This document shows positions 34,078 to 43,209 of a stretch of 64,000 nt of DNA, one piece after another. The DNA is from Caballeronia sordidicola (GTDB taxonomy: Bacteria; Pseudomonadota; Gammaproteobacteria; Burkholderiales; Burkholderiaceae), in the NCBI RefSeq assembly GCF_000729995.1, contig NZ_JNFG01000202.1, forward strand, positions 124,001 through 188,000. The letters run 5' to 3'. Each line of letters begins with the position of its first letter. Position 1 is the first letter of the stretch. Position numbers and translations under genes: made by a program. Below the pieces are notes generated by a model. The model did not search any database. It was not told where the DNA came from and saw only the letters and a list, made by a program, of their open reading frames with translations.

Positions 34078-36642
34078 GTGCGAGCTATCTTGATCGGCTT
34101 TGCGTTGGGAATCGTGTGTTTGCAACAGCAGGCTGTATTGCCCAGCGCCCTTGTTTTGTGGGCGCTTTTGCTCCTGCTCGGACTTGCCTGCGCGCTCGCG
34201 GTTTGTTTTCCGCAGCTTCGCTTGGTATCGCTGATTGCTGCTTCGTTGATTATCGGTTTTGGTTACGCCGCCTGGCGTGCTGACACGCGATTGCAACGCG
34301 TATTGCCCGTTGCATTCGAGAACCGCAACATCGAGTTGACCGGATTCGTGCGTGGATTGCCAATGCAAGGCGCGGACGGCACACGGTTCCTGTTTGAAGT
34401 CGAATCGAACGATGCCGCGTTGACGAACTTCCCGCGTGTCGTGCAACTATCGTGGATGGCGATGGGTGCCTCAAAACGCGGTCCTGCGGCCACACCGCCG
34501 CCTGCTCTTTGGGCCGGTCAACGATGGACGCTGGTCACGCGATTAAAACGTCCGCATGGCAATGCGAATTTTCGCGGCCGCGATACCGAAGTGGGGCTGC
34601 TCGCCCGCAACATTCGAGCGACCGGTTACGTTTCCGCGCCGGGCGCGGCTCGGCGTTTGCCCATCGACGCACACGGCTTCGCGCTGACGATCGATCGTTG
34701 GCGTGCGCGGTTGCGCGAGCGGGTTTTAACTGCACTTGATGGCGCTGCGCATCGAGGAATCGTAGTGGCGTTGGCAACAGGCGCTCAAGACGTGGTCAGC
34801 GACGCTGACTGGAGTTTGCTGCGTGCGACCGGGACGAGTCATCTGGTCGCGATTTCCGGACTGCATATTGGCTTTGTCGCGGGGCTCGCGGCGCTCTTGA
34901 GCGGCGGGTTATGGCGGCGCTTGCGCTGGCGCGGGGCGCCTGCGCCGCTGATCGTATCGGCGCAAAAAGCGGCAGCGGCCGGTGCGGCGGTATTCGCGGC
35001 CTTCTACGCGGCGCTCGCTGGATTCAACGTCCCCGCGCAACGATCAATGTGGATGCTGTGCTTCGTCGCGCTCGCTGTGCTGAGTGGCCGCCGGCCGGCG
35101 TCTTCGCTGGTGCTCGCGTGGGCGCTGGCGTTGGTGCTGATTGCCGATCCGTGGGCGGTGACGGCAGCGGGATTCTGGTTGTCGTTTTGTGCCGTGGCGG
35201 CCATCCTGTTTGCGATCGCGTCGCGTGGGCGGCAGGCCTCTGTCGGCTTCGCGGAGGAGTTCGCGGCGCCTCAGGCAGACGAAGATCCTACCGCAAGCGA
35301 ACCGGGCGATGAGCCCGGAGTTCAACCACGCCGCCACATCCGCGACCGGCTTGGCGACGTGATCGGGCGAGACCGGGTTCGCTCTCTAGCGTGGCTCAGA
35401 CCGACGGCACGGCGCTTTGGGCGCGGGATCGCATCCAGTGCGCGCGTGCAGTACGCAATCACACTCGGACTCGCGCCGCTCACCGCGTACTGGTTTTTCC
35501 AGATTCCACTGCTGGGGCCGCTGGCCAACGCGTTCGCCATTCCCTGGATCAGCTTTCTCGTTACGCCGACCGTGCTCGCGGCCGTCTTGCTGCCGGCACC
35601 ACTTGACGTATTTGCCTACCGCGCGGCCCATAGCATGCTGACCCCGATGTTCGACGCGCTCGCCCACCTGTCTGGACCCGCATGGACGCTCTGGCGTTTG
35701 CCGCAGCCGGACGGTTTTGCGCTGACGGCAGCGGCGTTCGGCGTGATATGGGCGCTCGCTCCGCGCGGCTGGCCGCTGCGGTTCGCCGCCCCGCTTACCT
35801 GGTTGCCGCTGGCGCTACCCATCTCTCAAGCGCCTCCGAACGGCGCGTTTCGCGTGACGGCGCTCGACATTGGCCAGGGATCTTCTATCGTCATCGAAAC
35901 CACGCATCACACCTTGCTCTTCGATGCGGGTCCGGGCCCCGAATCCACGCACGCGGGAGAACGGCTTGTCGTGCCGTATCTCTTCGCCCATGGCCTCTTC
36001 ACGCTCGATACGCTGATGATCAGCCACTCGGATTCCGATCACTCGGGCGGTGCACCCGCGGTGCTCGAGAGCATTCAGGTTCGGCAATTCGTGGCGTCGC
36101 TGCAGCCGCGCGAGCGGTTGTGGATGACGGCACGGGAGCACGGCAGCGCTTTGCTGCGCTGCGTCGCGGGGCAGCGCTGGCAGTGGGACGGCGTGATGTT
36201 CGACGTGCTGTGGCCACAGGCCGGGCCGCTCGCTGCCAAACCTAACGCGACGTCATGCGTGCTGAAAGTGACGAGCGCGGCGGGGCGTTCGGCGCTTTTG
36301 GCCGCCGACATTGAAGCCGACGTCGAGCGCCAGTTGCTTCAACTCGGGCAAGGTGAACCTGCCTCGCTCCAGGCCGACGTACTGATCGTGCCGCATCACG
36401 GCAGCAAGACGTCGTCTACCGAGCCTTTCCTCGACGCCGTGAGTCCGCGCGTCGCGGTATTTCAGGTAGGCTACCGCAACCGTTTTAACCATCCGAACCC
36501 GACGGTTTTCGAGCGGTATCGCTTACGACATATCGAGTTATCGCGCAGCGACGAAGACGGTGCGGCGCGCATGGAGGTGTCGGCGGAGGTGTCCATCGAT
36601 CGTTTCAGGCAGACTCACGCGCGTTACTGGATGGGACGGTGA
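34078..36642 (+). CDS. comEC: DNA uptake channel protein ComEC/Rec2
   Basis: An inner-membrane channel for single-stranded DNA in natural transformation. The 854 residues contain N-terminal membrane segments and an OB-like domain (DUF4131, about 30-195), the Competence domain with LVAISGLHIGFVAGL (about 260 on), many membrane helices, and a C-terminal metallo-beta-lactamase domain (from about 595) with ISHSDSDHSGG and VPHHGSKTSS. The GTG start at 34078 has GAGGAG upstream. An unusually polar insert (about 388-425, rich in Asp, Glu, Arg) lies between membrane segments. Other competence genes are not nearby. Confidence 0.93.
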   Translation: MRAILIGFALGIVCLQQQAVLPSALVLWALLLLLGLACALAVCFPQLRLVSLIAASLIIGFGYAAWRADTRLQRVLPVAFENRNIELTGFVRGLPMQGADGTRFLFEVESNDAALTNFPRVVQLSWMAMGASKRGPAATPPPALWAGQRWTLVTRLKRPHGNANFRGRDTEVGLLARNIRATGYVSAPGAARRLPIDAHGFALTIDRWRARLRERVLTALDGAAHRGIVVALATGAQDVVSDADWSLLRATGTSHLVAISGLHIGFVAGLAALLSGGLWRRLRWRGAPAPLIVSAQKAAAAGAAVFAAFYAALAGFNVPAQRSMWMLCFVALAVLSGRRPASSLVLAWALALVLIADPWAVTAAGFWLSFCAVAAILFAIASRGRQASVGFAEEFAAPQADEDPTASEPGDEPGVQPRRHIRDRLGDVIGRDRVRSLAWLRPTARRFGRGIASSARVQYAITLGLAPLTAYWFFQIPLLGPLANAFAIPWISFLVTPTVLAAVLLPAPLDVFAYRAAHSMLTPMFDALAHLSGPAWTLWRLPQPDGFALTAAAFGVIWALAPRGWPLRFAAPLTWLPLALPISQAPPNGAFRVTALDIGQGSSIVIETTHHTLLFDAGPGPESTHAGERLVVPYLFAHGLFTLDTLMISHSDSDHSGGAPAVLESIQVRQFVASLQPRERLWMTAREHGSALLRCVAGQRWQWDGVMFDVLWPQAGPLAAKPNATSCVLKVTSAAGRSALLAADIEADVERQLLQLGQGEPASLQADVLIVPHHGSKTSSTEPFLDAVSPRVAVFQVGYRNRFNHPNPTVFERYRLRHIELSRSDEDGAARMEVSAEVSIDRFRQTHARYWMGR

Positions 36643-36709
36643 GTCGAACACTAAGAACGTTAAAAATGAGACGCTGGAAAGAGCGTTGCAAATAAAGAGG
36701 GCACGCCGC

Positions 36710-37555
36710 TTGAAAGACATCCTGCATTTTTCGCACGCGAACGGATTTCCGGCATCGACATACAGGACGATCTTCGCCGAACTCGCCGACGACTATGAGA
36801 TTCGAGCCGTCGAACGGTTTGGTCACGATCCGCGTTTCCCCGTTACGCGCGACTGGCCGCATCTGGTGGATCAATTGCTCGAAGACATTGACGCCAGGCG
36901 CCCGGCCGACGTGAAAGTGTGGCTGGTCGGGCATTCGCTGGGCGGATATCTCTCGCTGATGGCGGCGCTCAAGCGGCCGCATTGGGTGAAAGGCGTGGTG
37001 ATGCTGGATTCGCCGGTGATCGCCGGCTGGCGCAGCAATTTGCTGCGTTTATCGCAATGGACGGGGCTCGATACCCGGCTTTCGCCTGCCGCCGCCACTA
37101 AAAATCGGCGCACGCACTGGCCGAGCAGGGAAGACGCATGGCGTCACTTTCACGCGAAAACCGCGTTCGCCCGCTGGGACGAGCGGATGCTGTCGGATTA
37201 CATCGATTTCGCGATTCCGGCGGAAGCGGGTAATGGAGATGGGATCGGCGGTATTAACGAAGCTGCCGGCATCAACCGCCAGCGCAAGCTCGCTTTCGAT
37301 CGAGAGGTGGAATTCCGCATCTACAAGACCTTGCCGCGCACGCTGGGTGCGCGCGTCGCGCACGGCGTGCCGGTGCCAGTCGGGTTTATTGCGGGAACGC
37401 ATTCGAAGGAAGTCCGCCACGTCGGGCTGGAGATGACGCGGTGTATTGTGGGCGGCCATTTCGAATGGATCGAGGGCAGTCATCTGTTCCCCATGGAGCA
37501 CCCGGTGGAAACAGCGCGCGCATTGCAGCGCACGCTTAACGGGCTACGGGCGTAA
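36710..37555 (+). CDS. alpha/beta hydrolase
   Basis: A 281-residue alpha/beta hydrolase counted from TTG 36710 (LKDILHFSHANGFPASTYR), which has AGAGGG nine bases upstream and matches the expected N-terminus. The nucleophile elbow is GHSLGG in WLVGHSLGGYLSLM and a late His in GSHLFPMEHP can complete the triad. There is no ATG nearby, and the frame upstream lies over the end of comEC. The substrate is unknown. Confidence 0.8.
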   Translation: MKDILHFSHANGFPASTYRTIFAELADDYEIRAVERFGHDPRFPVTRDWPHLVDQLLEDIDARRPADVKVWLVGHSLGGYLSLMAALKRPHWVKGVVMLDSPVIAGWRSNLLRLSQWTGLDTRLSPAAATKNRRTHWPSREDAWRHFHAKTAFARWDERMLSDYIDFAIPAEAGNGDGIGGINEAAGINRQRKLAFDREVEFRIYKTLPRTLGARVAHGVPVPVGFIAGTHSKEVRHVGLEMTRCIVGGHFEWIEGSHLFPMEHPVETARALQRTLNGLRA

Positions 37556-37698
37556 CAAATCTCAAGGCAAATCACGGCAAGACACCATTCAAAGCCCATT
37601 CAGGCCGCCAATAAACACGTGATCGAAACCCGCTGCTCACGATAAATCGGCTCCCAACGCGCGTCCCTCCCGCTCTGGGTTATGGGGCGTCTTTCGGG

Positions 37699-37704
37699 TA
37701 TAAT
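37699..37704 (+). promoter_or_regulatory. -10 element upstream of pyrG
   Basis: A consensus TATAAT lies 26 bases before the pyrG ATG. No good -35 was found, so this is tentative. Confidence 0.4.
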
Positions 37705-37729
37705 CCGTTTTTCCCGCGAGCACCTAGCG

Positions 37730-39454
37730 ATGACCAAATATGTATTCGTCACCGGCGGCGTAGTGTCTTCCCTCGGCAAGGGTATTGCCGCCGCTTCCCT
37801 CGCAGCGATCCTCGAATCGCGCGGTCTGAAAGTCACCCTCTTAAAGCTCGATCCCTACATCAACGTCGACCCCGGCACGATGAGCCCGTTTCAGCACGGG
37901 GAAGTATTCGTGACGGAAGACGGTGCGGAAACGGACCTCGACTTAGGCCATTACGAGCGCTTCATCAGCACGAAGATGCGCAAGGCCAATAACTTCACGA
38001 CCGGTCAGATCTACGAGTCGGTGATCCGCAAGGAACGCCGGGGCGAATATCTCGGCAAGACGGTTCAGGTCATTCCGCATATCACCAACGAAATCCAGGC
38101 GTTCCTGCAACGTGGCGCGGCTGCGGCCACATGCGGCGAGCCTGACGTGGCTATCGTGGAAATTGGCGGGACGGTGGGTGACATCGAATCGCTGCCGTTT
38201 CTCGAAGCCGCGCGCCAGATGAGCCTGCGCCTCGGCCGCAATAGCGCGTGTTTCGTGCACCTGACGCTTGTGCCGTACATCGCAACGGCCGGCGAGCTCA
38301 AGACGAAACCCACGCAGCATAGCGTGCAGAAGCTGCGCGAAATTGGCATTTCGCCGCACGTGCTGCTGTGCCGCGCGGACCGTCCGATTCCGGGCGACGA
38401 ACGCGCGAAGATCTCGTTGTTCTCCAATGTTCCGGAAGACGCAGTCATTTCGGTGTGGGACGTGGACAGCATTTACAAGATTCCGCAGATGCTGCACGAC
38501 CAGGGTCTGGACAACATCATTTGCGAAGAGCTCAAGCTCACCGCGAAACCCGCCGACCTCAGCATGTGGGCCGGTCTCGTCCAGAAACTCGAGAACCCGA
38601 AGAACGAAGTTACCATCGGCATGGTCGGCAAGTATGTGGAACTGACCGAGTCGTACAAGTCGCTGATCGAGGCGCTCAAGCACGCGTCCATTCATACGTC
38701 GACGAAGGTCAACATCGAGTACATCGATTCCGAACAGATTGACACGGACGGCGTAGCCGGCCTGAAACATCTCGACGCCGTGCTCGTGCCGGGCGGTTTC
38801 GGCGCGCGTGGAACTGAAGGCAAGATCAAGGCGATCAAATACGCACGCGAATCGAAGACGCCGTACCTGGGCATTTGCCTCGGCATGCAACTGGCCGTGA
38901 TCGAATTTGCTCGCGACGTTGCCGGACTGGCCGATGCGAACAGCACGGAATTCGATTCATCGACGACGAATCCGGTTGTTGCGCTCATTACCGAATGGTA
39001 TGACCGCGCAGGCCGCGTAGAAAAGCGCACGGAAGAATCGGATCTGGGCGGCACAATGCGCCTGGGTTCACAAAAATGTCCGATCAAGCCGGGCACCATG
39101 GCTGCGCGTATCTACGGTACGGATGTGAACGAGCGCCATCGGCACCGGTATGAAGTGAACAACCGCTTCGTGCCGCAACTCGAGGCGGGCGGGCTGGTCA
39201 TCAGCGCGCGCACGCCGAGCGAAGATCTGCCGGAAATGATGGAACTGCCGGAAGCCATGCATCCGTGGTTCGTCGGCGTGCAGTTCCACCCGGAATTCAC
39301 GTCGTCACCGCGCGATGGCCATCCGCTGTTCAAGGAATTCGTTGAAGCGGCACGCGCGCATCATCTGGCGCTGAAGGCGAACGGCGTGGCGAGCATTGCT
39401 GCTGAACACGCGCCCGCGCCGGCCGTGGCGGTTTCTGTCGGAGCGCAAGCATGA
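37730..39454 (+). CDS. pyrG: CTP synthase
   Basis: Makes CTP from UTP with glutamine and ATP. The 574 residues start MTKYVFVTGGVVSSLGKG. The synthase domain (about 1-270) has SLGKGIAAASLAA and the magnesium motif EIGGTVGDIES. The class I glutaminase domain has the nucleophile in YLGICLGMQ and a C-terminal HPEFTSSP. A 20-25-residue Ala/Val-rich tail makes it longer than the usual 545. It overlaps kdsA by 4 bases. Confidence 0.97.
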   Translation: MTKYVFVTGGVVSSLGKGIAAASLAAILESRGLKVTLLKLDPYINVDPGTMSPFQHGEVFVTEDGAETDLDLGHYERFISTKMRKANNFTTGQIYESVIRKERRGEYLGKTVQVIPHITNEIQAFLQRGAAAATCGEPDVAIVEIGGTVGDIESLPFLEAARQMSLRLGRNSACFVHLTLVPYIATAGELKTKPTQHSVQKLREIGISPHVLLCRADRPIPGDERAKISLFSNVPEDAVISVWDVDSIYKIPQMLHDQGLDNIICEELKLTAKPADLSMWAGLVQKLENPKNEVTIGMVGKYVELTESYKSLIEALKHASIHTSTKVNIEYIDSEQIDTDGVAGLKHLDAVLVPGGFGARGTEGKIKAIKYARESKTPYLGICLGMQLAVIEFARDVAGLADANSTEFDSSTTNPVVALITEWYDRAGRVEKRTEESDLGGTMRLGSQKCPIKPGTMAARIYGTDVNERHRHRYEVNNRFVPQLEAGGLVISARTPSEDLPEMMELPEAMHPWFVGVQFHPEFTSSPRDGHPLFKEFVEAARAHHLALKANGVASIAAEHAPAPAVAVSVGAQA

Positions 39455-40305
39455 AGTTGTGTGATTTCGAAGTCGGTCTCGACCAGCCGTTTTTCCTGAT
39501 CGCGGGCACGTGCGTAGTCGAGTCGGAGCAAATGACCATCGACGTCGCCGGCCGTCTCAAGGAAATCTGCGCGAAAGTGGGCGTCCCGTTCATCTATAAA
39601 TCGTCGTACGACAAGGCCAATCGCAGTTCCGGCAAGTCGTTCCGCGGTCTTGGCATGGATGAAGGCCTGCGCATTCTCGGCGAAGTGAAGAAGCAACTTG
39701 GCTTGCCAGTTCTCACCGACGTTCATTCGGAGCATGAGATCGAAGCGGTTGCGTCGGTCGTGGACGTGCTGCAAACGCCCGCGTTCCTGTGCCGCCAGAC
39801 TGATTTCATCCACGCGTGCGCGCGTTCGGGGAAACCGGTCAACATCAAGAAGGGCCAGTTTCTCGCGCCGCACGACATGAAGAACGTCATCGACAAAGCC
39901 CGCGACGCCGCCCGCGAAGCCGGTTTGTCCGACGATCGGTTCATGGCGTGCGAGCGTGGCGTGTCGTTTGGTTATAACAATCTGGTTTCCGACATGCGCT
40001 CGCTCGCGATCATGCGGGAAACCAATGCACCCGTCGTCTTCGATGCCACGCATTCCGTCCAGTTGCCGGGCGGGCAGGGCACGAGTTCCGGCGGCCAGCG
40101 CGAATTCGTGCCGGTGCTGGCGCGTGCAGCCATTGCAACAGGCGTTGCGGGCGTGTTTATGGAAACGCATCCGGACCCGGCGAACGCGAAGTCCGACGGT
40201 CCCAACGCCGTACCGCTGCACAGAATGGAAGCACTGCTGGAGACACTCGTCGCGTTGGATCGGGCCGTGAAGCGCGGACCGTTTCTCGAGAACGATTTCA
40301 GTTAA
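39451..40305 (+). CDS. kdsA: 3-deoxy-8-phosphooctulonate synthase (KDO8P synthase)
   Basis: Condenses PEP with arabinose 5-phosphate, the first dedicated step of the KDO part of lipopolysaccharide. The 284 residues contain AGTCVVESEQ near the start, SSYDKANRSSGKSFRG, and FDATHSVQLPGG. Its ATG overlaps the pyrG stop (ATGA), so it is coupled to CTP synthesis, which later activates KDO. Confidence 0.97.
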   Translation: MKLCDFEVGLDQPFFLIAGTCVVESEQMTIDVAGRLKEICAKVGVPFIYKSSYDKANRSSGKSFRGLGMDEGLRILGEVKKQLGLPVLTDVHSEHEIEAVASVVDVLQTPAFLCRQTDFIHACARSGKPVNIKKGQFLAPHDMKNVIDKARDAAREAGLSDDRFMACERGVSFGYNNLVSDMRSLAIMRETNAPVVFDATHSVQLPGGQGTSSGGQREFVPVLARAAIATGVAGVFMETHPDPANAKSDGPNAVPLHRMEALLETLVALDRAVKRGPFLENDFS

Positions 40306-40385
40306 GGACGCTGCGGGCGCCGCGTGTATTTCAGCGCGGGTGCCCGCTTAAGCATCCACATCAGCCAAGCACCGGTGGGGGTGTC

Positions 40386-40671
40386 ATGAAGAAGGTTACG
40401 TCTTCATGAACGCGAACGTTACTGACCCCGATAAAATTCGCCACGTTTGAACCGTTGTCATTGCAGGCGATGAAGCATACGGTGGTAAGTTTCTGGTGCG
40501 CGGAGGAAGGAGCGAAGCGTTGGGAGGATCAACGCGCCCGACCCGGCCGTACTCGGATTCGTTGACGACGAGCCGGCCACAAAATGGAATCACTCCGCTC
40601 AATACGAAGCGGCGCGCCACGTGCGAGCGGGCGCAGCAGAATTGAACATGATGGTCGTAGAAGGCCTCTGA
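40386..40671 (+). pseudogene. decayed DUF1330-family gene between kdsA and eno
   Basis: No intact frame exists here, but pieces of a DUF1330 protein can be read. In the frame of 40391: GYVFMNANVTDPDKIRHV, a TGA stop at 40448-40450, then TVVIAGDEAYGGKFLVRG and GRSEALGGSTRP. After a frameshift near 40540-40560, the frame of 40561 gives HSAQYEAARHVRAGAAELN and VVEGL with a stop at 40669-40671. GGKFLVRGG and the HSxxYxAAR...RAGAAEL segment are hallmarks of the family. The start also seems out of frame. At least one stop and one frameshift make it inactive. Confidence 0.85.
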
Positions 40672-40752
40672 AGCCAGGCGTGCGCGTACTGGCGAGATGT
40701 TAAACACCGACCTGCTGTCTGACCTGATTCACCGTCATTTCTTGAGGAAACC

Positions 40753-42036
40753 ATGAGTGCTATCGTAGATATCATCGGTCGCGAGATTCTCGACTCGCGA
40801 GGCAATCCCACCGTCGAATGTGACGTCCTGCTGGAGTCCGGCACGATGGGCCGCGCTGCGGTGCCGTCGGGCGCATCCACTGGATCGCGCGAAGCGATCG
40901 AATTGCGTGACGGCGAAGCCGGCCGCTACGGCGGCAAGGGCGTGTTGAAGGCAGTTGAGCACATCAATACCGAAATCTCCGAAGCCATCATGGGCCTCGA
41001 TGCATCGGAACAAGCCTTCCTCGACAAAACCCTGCTCGAACTCGACGGCACCGACAACAAGTCACGCCTCGGCGCAAACGCCATGCTGGCTGTTTCCATG
41101 GCCGTGGCGAAGGCTGCAGCCGAAGAAGCCGGCTTGCCGCTGTACCGTTACTTCGGCGGCTCGGGCGCCATGCAATTGCCCGTTCCCATGATGAACATCG
41201 TGAATGGCGGCGCGCACGCGAACAACAGCCTGGACATTCAGGAGTTCATGATTGTTCCGGTCAGCCAGCCGACCTTCCGCGAAGCACTGCGTTGCGGCGC
41301 TGAAGTGTTCCATGCGCTGAAGAAGATCCTGAGCGATCGTGGCATGAGCACAGCCGTGGGTGACGAAGGCGGTTTCGCGCCGAACTTCGGCAGCAACGAC
41401 GAGTGCCTGTCGACCATCGTCCAGGCGATCGAGAAGGCCGGCTACCGTGCGGGCGAAGACGTTTTGCTTGCCCTGGACTGCGCTGCAAGCGAGTTCTACC
41501 ACGACGGCAAATATCAGCTCGCGGGCGAGGGTTTGCAGTTGTCGTCGGCGGAATTCACGGATTACCTCGCCACACTCGCCGATAAATTCCCGATCGTTTC
41601 GATCGAAGACGGCATGCACGAAAGCGACTGGGACGGCTGGAAGATTCTCACCGATAAACTCGGCAAGAAGATCCAGCTCGTGGGCGACGATCTGTTCGTG
41701 ACGAACACGCGCATCCTGAAAGAAGGCATCGACAAGGGCATCGCCAACTCGATCCTGATCAAGATCAACCAGATCGGCACGCTGACGGAAACTTTTGCGG
41801 CAATCGAAATGGCGAAGCGCGCGGGTTACACTGCGGTCATCTCGCATCGTTCGGGCGAAACGGAAGATTCGACAATTGCAGATATCGCGGTCGGCCTGAA
41901 CGCCGGTCAGATCAAGACAGGTTCGTTGTCGCGTAGCGACCGGGTCTCGAAGTACAACCAGTTGCTGCGCATTGAAGAAGATCTCGGCGATATCGCTAGC
42001 TATCCGGGTAAGTCGGCGTTTTACAATCTGCGCTAA
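40753..42036 (+). CDS. eno: enolase
   Basis: Converts 2-phosphoglycerate to PEP in glycolysis. The 427 residues contain REILDSRGNPTVE, the GDEGGFAPN loop, SIEDGMHESDWDGW and SHRSGETEDSTIAD, all diagnostic. GAGGAAA precedes the start. The product PEP is the substrate of the nearby kdsA enzyme. Confidence 0.98.
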   Translation: MSAIVDIIGREILDSRGNPTVECDVLLESGTMGRAAVPSGASTGSREAIELRDGEAGRYGGKGVLKAVEHINTEISEAIMGLDASEQAFLDKTLLELDGTDNKSRLGANAMLAVSMAVAKAAAEEAGLPLYRYFGGSGAMQLPVPMMNIVNGGAHANNSLDIQEFMIVPVSQPTFREALRCGAEVFHALKKILSDRGMSTAVGDEGGFAPNFGSNDECLSTIVQAIEKAGYRAGEDVLLALDCAASEFYHDGKYQLAGEGLQLSSAEFTDYLATLADKFPIVSIEDGMHESDWDGWKILTDKLGKKIQLVGDDLFVTNTRILKEGIDKGIANSILIKINQIGTLTETFAAIEMAKRAGYTAVISHRSGETEDSTIADIAVGLNAGQIKTGSLSRSDRVSKYNQLLRIEEDLGDIASYPGKSAFYNLR

Positions 42037-42093
42037 AGCTTCGGGCGGATTGGACGTTAGTTAGTCCGGACGGCCCGTTGATTTATCCAGTCC

Positions 42094-42125
42094 GCTGCCT
42101 CGAGTTCTCCTGAATCCGAGGCAGC
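42094..42125 (+). terminator. hairpin between eno and ftsB
   Basis: GCTGCCTCG (42094-42102) pairs with CGAGGCAGC (42117-42125) around a 14-base loop. The following T-run is poor (CCAAATTTTG), so it may only attenuate reading into ftsB. Confidence 0.4.
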
Positions 42126-42167
42126 GCCAAATTTTGTTGAAGTGTTAGCGTTTTCCTCGCCTCTTAA

Positions 42168-42623
42168 ATGCGGATTGTCACCTTTGTTCTGATCCTGCTG
42201 CTGGCGATGATCCAGTATCCACTGTGGTGGGGACACGGCGGCTGGTTACGTGTCCACGAACTGCAGCAGCAACTAGTCAACCAGACAAAGAAAAACGCTG
42301 ACCTGAAACTGCGCAACGAACGCGTGCAGGGAGAAGTGGCGGACTTGCAGAACGGTACATCGGCCGTTGAAGAACGGGCGCGTTACGAAATGGGCATGAT
42401 GAAGGACAGCGAGGTGTTCGTGCAGTTCGTCTCGCCGAATTCACCGGCGCCTGCCAACTCGGTGAATGCGCAATCGAGTGCTTCCACGCGCGGGCAAGTG
42501 TCCGCCGCGCCGTTGCGGGTCGTGCCTAATCCGGTGTCGCGCTCGAAGGAAGAGCGCCGGGCGTTCGAACGGCAAGCGACCAAGGACAAGATGGACGCGG
42601 CCAAGAAGAAGCCGGGCGGTTAG
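42168..42623 (+). CDS. ftsB: cell division protein FtsB
   Basis: A bitopic inner-membrane protein of the FtsQLB divisome complex. The 151 residues have a short cytoplasmic end, a membrane segment (about 3-20), a periplasmic coiled coil (about 30-66, with HELQQQLVNQTKKNADLKLRN) and the conserved ERARYEMGMMKDSE region. The charged Lys/Arg-rich tail of about 50 residues exceeds the usual FtsB length. Position after eno is typical. Confidence 0.95.
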   Translation: MRIVTFVLILLLAMIQYPLWWGHGGWLRVHELQQQLVNQTKKNADLKLRNERVQGEVADLQNGTSAVEERARYEMGMMKDSEVFVQFVSPNSPAPANSVNAQSSASTRGQVSAAPLRVVPNPVSRSKEERRAFERQATKDKMDAAKKKPGG

Positions 42624-42652
42624 CGCGCAGCGTGTCAATCCGGGCAAAAGAT

Positions 42653-42690
42653 AAAAAGCTGTTTCAACTCATGTTGAAACAGCTTTTTTT
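42653..42690. terminator. strong terminator after ftsB, bidirectional
   Basis: A perfect 16-bp stem (42653-42668 with 42673-42688), TCAT loop, with flanking A- and T-runs. Confidence 0.9.
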
Positions 42691-42730
42691 ACTACCGCCG
42701 CGTTGCAGCTAACCACGAGCGTCCGAGGCG

Positions 42731-43087
42731 TTACCAATATCCCGGGTATCCGTAGCCGAAACCTGTTCCCCATCGGTTACCCCAGCCGCCGCTCGAATAT
42801 CCGCCGTACACCGTGACTGGCGCGCGATAGTACTGCGAATAAGCCTGGGCCGCTGCTTCAGCGGCCATTGCCTGCTGCTGCTCAGCCAGCACTTGCCGGT
42901 CGATCTGGTTATAGCGCTGCTGCTCGGCCTGCGAAAGCGGCTGCTGCGCCTGGTTCTGCGCGGCCGGCAAGCGACTGTAAATGGGCGAGGGCCCCGGCGG
43001 ATCCATCATGCATCCGCCAAGCGCGAGCAGCGTCGCGCCGGACAGCGCCACAATCAGTTTTTTCGATACATATCCCAAGGAATTCAT
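42731..43087 (-). CDS. small Gln/Tyr/Gly-rich lipoprotein
   Basis: A 118-residue putative lipoprotein. From ATG 43087, which has GGAGG six bases upstream, the signal peptide leads to the lipobox LALGGC (Cys26). The mature part holds a Gln/Ala-rich stretch that may form a helix (SQAEQQRYNQIDRQVLAEQQ) and an aromatic Gly/Tyr/Trp-rich C-terminus. The function is unknown. Confidence 0.75.
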   Translation of the reverse strand: MNSLGYVSKKLIVALSGATLLALGGCMMDPPGPSPIYSRLPAAQNQAQQPLSQAEQQRYNQIDRQVLAEQQQAMAAEAAAQAYSQYYRAPVTVYGGYSSGGWGNRWGTGFGYGYPGYW

Positions 43088-43209
43088 TTCGACCTCCAGC
43101 GGGCCGGACACTTAGCGGAAGCGAATCATGACATGCCGCAGCACGGCAAACATCGATCCTGCGACGTCTTGTTACAGTGACAGAAAGACGGCGCGAGCTC
43201 AGTCCCAAC

